From contig WTXD01000086.1 in the NCBI GenBank assembly GCA_022496205.1, positions 1 to 64,000 of the forward strand: a DNA stretch of 64,000 nt. Direction: 5' to 3'. Below the pieces are notes generated by a model. It was given only the letters and a program-made list of their open reading frames with translations, ran no database searches and was not told where the DNA came from. Positions 34,039 through 45,164 of this stretch are shown here, piece after piece. Both the position numbers and the translations under genes were made by a program. Numbering within the stretch: position 1 is the stretch's first letter; each line of letters starts with the position of its first letter. Source of the DNA: Gloeopeniophorella convolvens (lineage: Eukaryota; Basidiomycota; Agaricomycetes; Russulales).

Positions 34039-35700
34039 CTACCGCTTGCGACGCGACTTGGCCCCCGCTGCGGAGTCAGACGTGGGGGCCACGCGACTCG
34101 TATCACGTTCCAGCAGCGCGTCAAGGAGACCTTCCTGTTGTAGGCACGCGATGTACTCGCGCAGGAACGGCTCGTAATCGTGCGTGCGTCGATCTTGCTC
34201 CGTCTGGGCACCGGCATCGGCGTTAGCGCTACGCGTAGCCTTGGCGGGGGCGGCATACCTGGGCGACCCGGGCCTTGGATAGCTCTTCTTCGACCGCGTT
34301 CTTCTCGCGCTTTGCAGTGCGTACGCACTGCTCCCATGCAGAAACAAGTTGCTCGGCCGGCAGCGCGAAGGAGGCAAGGCTCATGCCTTGGGCTTTCTCG
34401 CCAAAACCTTTCGTCTCTACAGCGACTTTGGCTGGGCCGTGTGTCGAGGTGGTGAATGCCGCGTCGACGTCGGCAAGAAGCTCTCCATCGACCTGGGTGG
34501 GGATGAGGGCTACGGGATGCCAAAGGGGAAGAACGAGCGTACAAGGTGCGCCCAGCCTCCAGGGAGCTCCGTATCTAAGCGCCTCTCCAGTGCTAACCTC
34601 TCGCGCTTCCGCAGCTCGAGTTGGTCGCGCGCTGCGAGGAAGCGGTCATCGACGACGGCGAGCAGGCTGAAGCGGATATTGTCGCCGTCGTCAGAGTACC
34701 GCTCCATCTTCATACGCAACGCGGGTCGCACAATGTCCATCCATTTTTCTGTCGAGTCCGATGGTCCCGGTAGCTCCCCCACCTCGAGCGGGCCAGTTTT
34801 TAGGCCATCGAGTTCCCATACTTTTCCGTGCGCCGGGACGTACCCGATGAAATGAAATGTTTCTTCGTTTTCAGGCTGCGCCGCAGACGCGCGGGGACGC
34901 GCCTTCGGGCCAGTTTTGCGTCGTTTAGGTGGTGGTTGCTTTGGCGGCGCTTTAGACGCCTTGAGCTCCTCGATAGTACTCGCAGCGATGGCATTTAGGG
35001 CTCCACGAATGTCTGCTGGCCTGTACCACGGCCGTCAAGAAGAGATCTCAGGAACACGGCGTCAGCTCACCGAGCGAGGGAATTGTGTGTCTCTCGAATG
35101 AAACAAGAATTGGTGATTGCGAGTCCTTTCATCTAAACGACGTGCAGGTCAGCTGGCAGGGCACGCAAACAGGCATCTCTGTTGGCCTACGTACCACAGC
35201 GGACATATCTGCCGTCTCCGCACGGAATTCCGCCATTTTGCTGCCGACTTCACAGCCCGGACAGTTGAATAACACATTGAGGATAGCCAGGGAAGCGCAT
35301 GCATCGTCCGCGAGCTGATTCGCGAACCATACATGCTCTGCCGCCGGGTCAGCGAAGTCCGTTGCACGATGGTGGTCCTTCGCCCAGAGGAAACAGAAGA
35401 CAAGTCCGAGTGGTTGTAGACCCTCTACTGCCCATGGCTCGATGTCGTACAGCTCTATCACTTCCACGCCGCGAACGCCAAGACGTCTAACGAGCGTGGT
35501 GAATACACCTGTTACGCTGGTCAGTTCAACCCCACTCCAACTGTCTCAATACACGTACCTGGGTCTGATTCGAGAACTGCGAATTGGCCACCGACAAGGT
35601 CGTGTTCTGGGGTAATTTCTGCCTGAGTGTTCAGCTTCGTCATACGCGTTGCTTCTGCGCCGCTGCCTCCCGCCTCCGGTGTGACATCATCCTCGTCCAT
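34039..35700 (-). CDS. Ubiquitin C-terminal hydrolase UCH37/Uch2-like
   Basis: Six exons (35700-35559, 35508-35195, 35132-35071, 35020-34543, 34492-34259, 34203-34039) give 464 residues. The peptidase C12 catalytic set is complete and correctly spaced: Gln112 and Cys118 (NQLADDACASLAILNVL), His229 (TFHFIGYV) and Asp244 (ELDGL). MKGLAITNS and DNIRFSLLAVV are further UCH37 landmarks, and the C-terminal HDYEPFLREYIACL matches the ULD tail that docks UCH37 to proteasome Rpn13 or INO80. The gene removes ubiquitin from chains at the proteasome. A basic insert (PPKRRKTGPKARPR) between the crossover loop and the catalytic His makes it longer than animal UCH37 (about 330). No damage is seen. Confidence 0.92.
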
Positions 35701-36190
35701 CTTTCGGCTTGGTAGAATCCCGGATATCAGGTGGTTATGTCAGGGTGCTAAAAGTTGCAACAGCTATGGTCATGGCAGAGAAGCGTTCAAGCGCGCGCCA
35801 CCCACCTGAACTGTGCGAGCGGCCCCACTGGTTAGCCCAGAATAGACGCTTCTCCTTATCGATGATACACACGCTGGTTCATCGTTCTCGCAGGAGATCT
35901 CGCGGGGCCTTCGATAGAATGGCAATATGAAGGCAAGAAAGCAGAGTATGCGCCCACGGTGGGCGCAGGCTGTTGTCCAGAAGCAAGCGACGACCAACGG
36001 GAAACCGGCCCGGCATGTTCATTTCTGCGCAATCGACGCGGGGAATTTTCGGCACGGCTCCCCGCCAATTCCCCGCCATGGTGGGGGCACTGGTGTGCAT
36101 GACCTGTGCCGTCCCTTGGCTGAGAGCCTCTCGGACGATTATATGAAGGTGAGAAGATGGACCTTCCCCAACCGCTGTCTTCTCACCACC
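35701..36190. other. Divergent promoter region UCH37 / GH5 copy 1
   Basis: This 490-bp region separates two divergently transcribed genes and must hold both promoters. I see no convincing TATA element and no gene. Confidence 0.5.
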
Positions 36191-37977
36191 ATGTCTTTTC
36201 TCAAAGTCTCTGGCACCAAAGTCGTCGATGCAGACGGCAAGGAGATCATTTTGCGCGGCGCAGGTCTCGGAGGATGGATGAAGTACGTCGTCGTCTGAAT
36301 ATCTCTACCCTCCGTTCCTAACCGGGGGCTGCTGCGTAGCATGGAGAACTTCATCTCAGGTGAGTGGTGGTGTATTCGTCCCCTGCTTTCCTCGTAACAC
36401 CACTCCAGGCTACCCCGGATGCGAGTTCCAAATCAGAGAGGCTCTCACTGAAGCCATTGGTGCGGAGAAGTCGAATCTTTTCTTCGATAAGGTGAATTCC
36501 GAGCCCTCCCTTCTCGTCTTAATTTCGGAATTTTCGCATCCGGTCGCGGGAGCCTCAGCTCCTCGTCGGTATTCGGATTCATGCGCGCATGAAGGCGGTA
36601 TCCGGTTGTGGATCGGCACTGACTCGCGTCTTTATCCAGTTCCTCGAGTACTTCTTCCAGGAGGCAGACGCAGGGTTCTTCAAGAGCCTTGGCCTGAACT
36701 GTATCAGGTTACCCTTCAATTACAGGCATTTTGAAGGTACGGTCGTCCACACGTGTCAGCCTGCTGTAGCCAACCTCTGTTAACAGATGATCTTAACCCG
36801 CGGGTGCTGAAACCTGATGGCTTCCGTCACCTCGACCGCGTGATTGATCTCTGCGCCAAGCATGGTATCTACACCATTCTCGACTTGCATACCACACCCG
36901 GTGGACAGAACACCGACTGGCATTCGGACCACGGCGGTCACATCGCGAACTTCTGGCGTCACAAGGACTTCCAGGACCGTGCAGTATGGCTCTGGGAGCA
37001 GCTCGCAGAACACTACAAGGACAACCCCTGGCTCGCCGGATATAACCCTTTGAACGAGCCGACTGACCCAACCCACACCACCGTCATCCGATGGTACGAC
37101 CGTGTCTACAAGGCGATCCGTGCCATCGACTCGAAGCATGCGATCTTCTTCGACGGCAACACCTTCGCCAGCGACTTCTCGCACTTCGGCGACTCATACA
37201 AGTCTTGGGACAACGTTGCGTATGCCATCCACGATTACTCTATCTTTGGGTTTCCGGCTTCTCCTGAGCCATACACTGGTAGCGCCGAGCAGCGCGTCCG
37301 CCTGCGGAAGAGCTACCAGCGCAAGCGCGACTGGATGGACAAGCACGGCCTGTGCGTGTGGAACGGCGAATGGGGTCCCGTCTATGCGCGCACGGAGTAC
37401 GAAGGCGACAAGACAGATGCGATCAACACCGAGCGTTTCCTCGTGCTGAAAGATCAATTGGCGATCTACAACCAGGTATGTTTCGTTTCTTAATCCTGTA
37501 GGAGGATGCGCGTGGCTGATATGGGATTAGGATCGTCTGAGCTGGTCTATCTGGCTGTACAAGGATATCGGCTTCCAGGGCATGGTACACGTCAATCGCG
37601 ATACGCCCTACATGACCCTGTTCCGCGACTTCCTTGCCAAGAAGCATCGCCTCGCCGTCGACGCATGGGGCGCAGACACCGCCGCCGTTGCAAGCGCGTA
37701 TGAGCCGCTCATCAATCTCATCGAGACAGAGATCCCGGCGCAATACAGGAACCTTTACCCGTTCCCGGTGTGGAAGCTCACCGACCGCATTGGGCGCCTG
37801 GCTCGCAACATCTTAGTCACGGAGTTCCTGGTAGCAGAGTGGGCTGATCACTTCCGTGGGAAGAGCGACGAGGAGATTGATGCTCTCGCGAAGAGCTTCC
37901 ACTTCGACAACTGCTTGCACCGTAATGCGCTCAACAAGGTCCTGACGGACAACGCTCAGTTGGTTGCTGGGCAGTGA
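36191..37977 (+). CDS. Glycoside hydrolase family 5, copy 1
   Basis: Six exons (36191-36282, 36340-36359, 36409-36491, 36640-36736, 36787-37475, 37531-37977) give 475 residues with all phases consistent; exon 2 is a 20-nt micro-exon. The fold is the GH5 beta/alpha barrel: GAGLGGWMNMENFISGYPG near the start, then CIRLPFNYRHFE, and ILDLHTTPGGQN. The acid/base Glu188 lies in NPLNEP and the nucleophile Glu292 in WNGEWGPVY. Substrate within GH5 (a beta-glucan or a glycolipid glucoside) cannot be fixed from sequence. There is no obvious signal peptide, which points to an intracellular enzyme. Its inverted paralogue at 42868-44574 has the same exon structure. Confidence 0.9.
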
Positions 37978-38194
37978 GCACAAGGAAACCGGCGTCAAAT
38001 GTTTTATATGATGTATAGTATGAGTATGTCGATGCTCCGGGCTATTGCTGCATATGTATGTCTCCGAGAAATCGAAATGCGAGGAGATATCTGATACGCG
38101 CGCATCGACGCGGCGCTTGGCACGTGAGGGTAATTGCATCCGCGTGACTTGACGACTTTGATTCTTTCGTGACTCGAAGAACTTTTCGGGCTGG

Positions 38195-41100
38195 ATGCTG
38201 GCGGCAAGGCTGCATCGATCTGTCCTCAGACTCCCATTCCGACGCGCCTTGCAGCACAGATTCATGTCACAGACCCCGGAAAAGATTACTCCTGCGGCCT
38301 TGGAGCCTGTGTCCGGAGCGGCGACACCGTCTGGCAGTGAGCCCAATCCAAATTCGAAGAGTGCAGGTGCGTGCGCGATCCATTGGGTCAGATTATCCAC
38401 CTGACTACCATAAAGCAAAGAAGGAGGCCAAGCGGCTAGAAAAAGAAGCAAAGCTTGCTGCGAAGGTTGCGAAGGTCGCCGCGGCCACTCCCGCTGGCGA
38501 GAAGAAAGCCAAGGAGAAGGCTGCTAAGGAGGAGGAGGCACCGTTCGTGAATACTACGCCCAAGGGCCAGAAAAAGGGTGCGTTACTCTCAGTCTGGGTG
38601 CGCATATATGGACATCGAAGGTCGACCTGGGCATGTCGCGTTCTGTGATATCGACAATCTGTTGCCCGGTACACGTCCTGGAACACGTCTGCGTACCGCA
38701 TACATGCGCTTGATAGAGTACTAGGAGAGAGCACTTGACTGATCTTCTGCCTAGATGTCTCTGGACCTATGGCTGCGGGCTACAACCCCATTGCCGTCGA
38801 AGCGGCCTGGTACGACTGGTGGCACGAGCAAGGTTTCTTCAAACCCGAGCTTGACCCCAACGGCGGAATCAGACCCGAGGGCCTCTTCGTAATCTCAGCC
38901 CCGCCTCCGAACGTCACAGGTAGCTTGCACATCGGTCACGCGCTCACGACCGCAATCCAGGATTCTCTCGTGCGATGGTGAGCAATCAAAGGACGCGTTG
39001 ATGCTATACCTAATGCCTCGGTAGGTATCGGATGCTGGGAAAAACTACTCTGTTCGTCCCTGGATTCGATCACGCTGGTATTTCGACGCAGTCCGTGGTG
39101 GAGAAGCGTTTATTCAAGACATCTGGTCGTACGCGTCACGACCTGGGTCGCGAGAAGTTCCTCGAGACTGTGATGGACTGGAAAAATGAGTCAGTTCCCT
39201 CGCCTCACCGACGCTAAACAGCGCTGACGTGTTGATGCAGGTATCAGGAGCGCATCACGAATCAGCTTTATAGGCTCGGCGGCAGTTACGACTGGTCTCG
39301 TGTAGCCTTCACGATGAACCCCGTATGCTCCCCATATATGCTTGGTTTATGAGCTTACACATATAGACAGCAACTCTCAAAAGCCGTTATCGAGAACTTC
39401 TGCCGTCTGCACGAGGAAGGCATCATTTATCGCGCCAACCGCTTGGTGAACTGGTGTGTCCGTCTCAACACCACGCTATCCAACCTAGAGGTGGGCATGA
39501 TGTACCTTCCGTGTGACATGTGCTCACGCGATCGCTACACAGGTGGACCAAAAGCAGTTGGAGAAGCGGACCTTCTTGAGCGTGCCGGGCTATGATCCCA
39601 AAGAGAAGTTCGAGTTTGGTGTGATCACGTCGTTCGCGTACCCGATCGAAAACTCAGGTGCGCCAAATTTGAGTCCCGGAAATCTCTTATGTTCACGGAA
39701 CAACATACATAGATGAGAAGATCATCGTGGCGACGACGCGTCCGGAAACCATGCTTGGTGATACCGCCATTGCTGTGCACCCTAACGACGAGCGCTACAA
39801 GGTCAGCGCGTCAGCCATGAACTAAATGGGACAGTTAACTAAACATACACCTCAGCATCTCCATGGAAAATTTGCTGTTCACCCCTTCGTTGACCGCCGG
39901 ATCCCGATTGTGACAGACGACATCATCGTCGACATGGCCTTCGGAACTGGTGCTGTGAAGATTACGCCTGCACACGACCCTAACGACTACGAGGTCGGAG
40001 TGCGCCACAAGCTTGACTTCATCAATATCCTGAACGATGACGGCACTTTCAACGCGAACGCCGGCCCTCAGTTCCAGGTGCGTTACTACTTCAGATCGCG
40101 ACCAATTTACTGAGACCACGTTGGTGTAGGGCGTGAAGCGTTTCCACGCCCGTGTTGAGGTCGTGAAGAAGCTGAAAGAACTAGACCTGTACATTGAGAC
40201 GAAGGATAACCCTATGCAAATCCCCATCTGCAGGTTCGTATGTTAGGCTCTTGGTAACGATCTGCATCTGACATCCACCCAGTAAGTCTGGTGATATTAT
40301 CGAACCCGTCCTCAAGCCCCAATGGTGGGTGGACTGCAAGCCGCTCGCGGAGGAAGCCATCAAGGTATGCATTTCGCCTTCTGTGTTGTAGGGGTGACGC
40401 CCATAGCTTTTGCAGCGCACAAAGGCTGGCGAACTGCACATCGCTCCCAAGCAGTCTGAGGCGGACTGGTACAGGTGGCTCGAGAATATTCAAGACTGGT
40501 GTATCTCGCGTCAGCTCTGGTGGGGCCACCGCTCCCCGGCATATTTTGTGCGCATCGAGGGTCAAGAGCAGGACGTAGGTGAGCCCATTCCGCCCGCGAG
40601 CGCATATCTCAACATTCCGCAGAGCACGGATGGCAAGTGGTGGGTGGTTGGTCGTAACTTGGAGGAAGCCACCGAGCGTGCGAAGAAGCTCGCGGCCGGC
40701 TCCAAGTTCTCGCTCGAGCAGGATGAAGATGTGCTTGATACCTGGTTCTCTTCTGGTTTGTGGCCATTCTCTATCCTGGGCTGGCCCGACAAGGCGAGTT
40801 CAATCAACCTGATCGCCAAGCATACAATGTTCACCCTTCTCGTAGACCTTGGATTTCGAGAAGTTCTATCCAACTTCCATGCTCGAGACTGGATGGGACA
40901 TCCTCTTCTTCTGGGTGGCGCGCATGGTGATGCTTGGCTTGCGCCTGACGGGTAAGATGCCGTTCAACGAGGTACTGTGCCACGCGATGATTCGCGACGC
41001 GCACGGGCGCAAGATGTCAAAGTCACTTGGAAACGTGATCGATCCTATCGACGTCATTCAAGGTCTTTCCCTCGAGAACCTCCACGAGAAGCTGTATGAG

Positions 41101-42606
41101 GGCAACCTCGAAACTGTCGAGATTGAGAAGGCCAAGTTGGGACAGAAGAAGGACTTCCCCAAGGGCATTCCTCAGTGCGGCACGGATGCACTCCGCTTCG
41201 CGCTTTGCGCGTACAGTGGTGGAGGTGAGCCGCGCGGTCTCCATACATGTGACGAAATATTGACCGAACGCCTATACAGGGCGCGATATCAACCTTGAGA
41301 TCCTGCGTGTGGAGGGTTACCGGAAGTTCTGCAACAAGATATTCAATGCGACGAAGTTCGCTATGCTGAAACTTGATGAGTCATTCAAGCCAGAGCCTAC
41401 GCCAAAGGTTGGTACCATAATTCCAAGAGGATCTTCGTCTGACTTCTGGGTGTCAGCCCACCGGAAACGAGAGTCTTGTGGAGAGGTGGATCTTGCATAA
41501 GCTCAACATTGCCGCTGCGGAGGTCAACAAGCAGCTGGCCGAGCGCAACTTCATGGCAGCAACGAACGCCGCGTACAACTTCTGGCTCTACGAGCTCTGC
41601 GACGTGTACATCGTGAGTACTCATCGATCTCGAGTCAGGCGCCTAGTTTCGATAACAGACGCAGGAAGCTATGAAACCCATGACAGATCCTTCGGCACCA
41701 GAGAAGACGCGGATCTCGTCCCAGCAGACACTGTACACGTGTCTCGATCACGGTCTCCGACTGCTCCACCCATTCATGCCTTTCGTAACGGAGGAGTTGT
41801 GGCAGCGCCTTCCCAGGCGGCCCAATGATTCCACGCCGTCCATCATGGTGTCCAGGTATCCTGTGCATGTAAGTTATCTTGAGCAGTATCACCTTTCGAG
41901 CTATGGTGGCCTAATGATATCATAGGAAAAGGAATTTATCTTTGACGAGGCAGATAAGCAGTTCGATCTGTTGTTCAGCGCGATCCGGACAGGCCGTTCG
42001 CTTGCAGCGTCATACAACTTGCAGTCTGATATTCAGAGTATGTCTCAAACGAGAAATCGGCCTTCTCATTCTGTACTGATGGTCGCCCAGTCTATCTTCA
42101 CACCCAGGATCAGGCCGAAGCCTCCCTTTTCGAATCTCAGAAGGATGTTATTACAACACTCACGAAGGGTTGCAAGTTCGTAGAGGTTGTCAACGATATC
42201 AGCAAGATTCCGCCAGGATGTGGGTCAACTGTGCTTACGTCCTCCATCAGCGTACACATCCTTGTGCGGGTTCGTTTTTTCCTTTCCTTTCTGCTACGTT
42301 GCCAGTTTTGATCTTGATTCATCATAGGGCTTGATTGACCTCGATGTCGAGATCGCCAAGTGCGAGAAGAAGCTCCAGTTAGCGCAGCTGAACTTGGACA
42401 AGGTCAAGAAGGTCGAGTCACAGCCAGACTACGAAGAGACCGTTCCTGCAAACGTGCGCGTGATCAACGAGGATAGGGTACGTAGCTCAGTTACAGTTAC
42501 TTTTTACTCCAGGAGGTTATTGACATGGCACATGCAGAGGAAGACATTAGAAGCGGAAGTCGCTACTCTGGAGGCGTCAAAAGAGATGTTCGCGAAGCTG
42601 AAATAG
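38195..42606 (+). CDS. VAS1: Valyl-tRNA synthetase, dual-targeted
   Basis: Twenty exons, starting 38195-38366 and 38416-38577 and ending 42328-42477 and 42538-42606, join in phase to 1096 residues, close to yeast Vas1 (about 1100). The class I motifs are present: HIGH at 170-173 ([12 protein letters not shown]) and KMSKS at 694-698 ([10 protein letters not shown]). The editing domain region has [17 protein letters not shown] and the C-terminus is a coiled-coil arm ([18 protein letters not shown]). Residues 1-23 are Arg-rich and acid-free ([20 protein letters not shown]), typical of a mitochondrial presequence, and Met24 (38264) opens a second start for a cytosolic form, as in yeast VAS1. The intron after WPDK is GC-AG. 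It charges tRNA-Val with valine. Confidence 0.95.
40794..40845 (+). other. GC-AG intron in valyl-tRNA synthetase
   Basis: The junction AAG|GCGAGT ... CTCGTAG|ACC joins WPDK to [14 protein letters not shown] in phase, which is exactly the family continuity. No GT donor fits. The remaining donor bases match the strong consensus usual for GC donors, so this is a functional rare-class intron, not an error. Confidence 0.8.
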
Positions 42607-42867
42607 ACATGTATAATCACCAATCTAGGGGAAATCGCATTTTTATTGAACTGAGCAATCGAAAAATTCCCCGGCCTTCTAGCTTACCCACGGGCACAGG
42701 TGCATCATTCGTGTTTCGTGCAAGTCAACGCCACGTCATGTAACCGGCGATCGGAGCGTAGTTCTTCGTCCGTCTCGGGGCCTCGCTAGGATTCAAAGCT
42801 GGGAATACATTGGCTAATACAGGCTCTCGTATATCAACTCTCTGCAACGACCCGGTAAAACCTTCAA

Positions 42868-44574
42868 TCAGGCTTGAGCGTTGTCCGTCAATACCTTGTT
42901 GAGTGCGTCGCGATGCAAGCAGTTTTCGAAGCTGAAGCTGCGCGCGAGAGCATCCAACTCCTCTTCGCTCTTCCCGACAAAGTGGTCCGCCCATTCCTGA
43001 ACCAGAAACTCGGCCACCAGCGTGGTCCGAGCAATGCGCCCGACGCGACCCTCCATCGTCCACAAAGGGTACGGGTACAGCTGCCTATGCTCAGGAGGCA
43101 CCTCCCGTTCAAGGAGGCGGACTATCGGATCGAAGGCGTGTGCGACCTTTGACGCATCAGCGCCCCAAGCGTCTGTGGCGAGGCGATGCTTCTTCGCCAG
43201 GAAATCGCAGAAGAGCGTCATATAGGGTGTGTTAAGCCCGACGTACACCATTCCCTGGAAGCCGATGTCTTTATACAGCCAGATTGACCAGCTGAGGCGA
43301 TCCTACTCGTCAATCAGCACGTCTTTCCGCACGGAAGTGGCTATGGGCAACGCACCTTGTTGTACAGCGTGAGTTGGTCTTTCAGCACATGCACCCGCGC
43401 AGCGTTGATTGCGTCAGTTTCCTCGCCTTCATACTGTTTCCGCGCGTAAACAGGTCCCCACTCGCCGTTCCAGACGCACAGGTTATGTTCGTCCATCCAG
43501 GCGCGCTTGCGTTGGTAACTTTTCCGCATCCGGATCAGCTGCTCTTCGCTTCCGGTGTAGGGCGCCGGAGACGACGGGAAACCAAACACCGAATAGTCGT
43601 GGAATGCATAGGAAACGTTGTCCCACCGCTTGAACGCATCGCCGAACCGCGAAAAGTCGCTCGCAAACGTGTTCCCGTCGAGGAACAGCGCATGCTTGGG
43701 GTCAATAGCGCGGATCGCGTGGTACACGCGGTCATACCAGTCCACAAGCCCCTGGTGCGAAGGGTCCGCGGGTTCGTTGAGCGGGTTGTACCCTGCGATC
43801 CACGGATTCCCTGCGTAATGCGCTGCGAGTTGTTCCCAGAGCCAGATGGAGCGGTCCTGGAAGTCTTTGTGTCTCCAGAAGTTGGCAAGATGACCGCCGT
43901 GGTCTGAGTGCCATCCGTTGTTCTGTCCACCTGGTGCTGTGTGCAGGTCTAGGATGGTATAGATGCCATTCTGGGCACATATCTTGATGACGCGGTCGAG
44001 GTGCCTGAACCCGTCTGGCTTCAATACGCGTGGATCCATGTCATCTGCAACATCATTGATCAGCGGTTTTGTATCTGAGAGCATCAGTATGAACAACTTA
44101 AGAACCTTCGAAGTGCCTATAGTTGAACGGTAGGCGAATGCAGTTCAATCCTAGAGATTTGAAGAACTTTGCATCTGCGTCTTGGAAGAAATACTCCAGA
44201 AACTTGAGGATGCGTAGATTGACGATGCTCGATCATTGGAGTGGGTTTAGCGGAGTGCTGCGTACCTTGTCGAAAAAGAACGCCGCCCTATCAGCACCGA
44301 TGGTGTCAGCGAGGCTTTCGCGGATCTGGAATTCACAACCAGGGTAACCTAAATGAAGTGTGAGATGAAACACTGAATGCATATCGTGCCCAGGCCGTAG
44401 ATCGGTACCCGATATGAAATTCTCCATGCTGGAGGCAATGAGCTATGAGTATATCTTACATATAGACTAGGATTGAACTTACTTCATCCATCCTCCAAGG
44501 CCAGCACCTCGGAGAATCACCTCTTCGTCATTTTCATTGACAATCTTCGTTCCAGAGACTTGCAGGAATGACAT
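42868..44574 (-). CDS. Glycoside hydrolase family 5, copy 2 (inverted)
   Basis: Six exons (44574-44483, 44428-44409, 44348-44266, 44202-44106, 44044-43356, 43302-42868) give 471 residues. Exon lengths 1-5 (92, 20, 83, 97, 689) are identical to copy 1, and the last differs by 12 nt. Catalytic motifs are conserved: NPLNEP (acid/base) and WNGEWGPVY (nucleophile). The start is MSFLQVSGTKIV, paired with MSFLKVSGTKVV in copy 1. No signal peptide is seen. The pair flanks the valyl-tRNA synthetase gene in inverted orientation, so the duplication was not a simple tandem event. Many replacement differences show it is an old duplicate with both copies maintained. Substrate is unknown. Confidence 0.9.
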
Positions 44575-45164
44575 AGTACGAGGCGGAGAGGTGACCTTTA
44601 TCGATCGCTCCTGCGAACTTGGTGGGGACGCGGTACAATTGTAGACGCGAACGATAATCCTATTTCTGGTCGTCGGAGTGCCGAAAGTCCCACGACCTTC
44701 GCAACAGAATCGCTGCACAATTGAGTGACGAAGAAGGCAGCAGGTGACCAGTGACCAATTGTATCAGACCTCCAGCAGATATCTTAATTGCGTGCTAGCA
44801 GCTCTTGATACCTCGACAGGCTTAACGAAAACCGGTTGTGGGCTTTCGTGAAGTGTTATCACGTCTGACACCGTGCACCTCGCTAAACTGGCCAGAACTT
44901 TCGCACAATTCAAGACTCTACAAGAGAGTCGGTCGCCCGAAGTAAATCCGCAAACGATGATGGTTGGTATCATTGTGCTCCAGGCTTGGGTACATATACA
45001 GCTGAGAGCAAAACTGACCGGGCTCTGCATCCAATGTGAAAGATCCTGATACTCACAGCCTGAAATGTTCATGCGTGTGTTCCAAAGAGTTGATTCCAGG
45101 ACATCCGCGCGCTATCATCAGGCCTGCCTGCCGGTGTCGTCAACAGTCGTAGACTGTGCGCGAA
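44575..45164. other. Spacer between GH5 copy 2 promoter and P450-1 3' end
   Basis: No gene is seen in this 590-bp region. It must contain the promoter of GH5 copy 2 and the 3' end signals of P450-1, but no clear element can be named. Confidence 0.5.
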
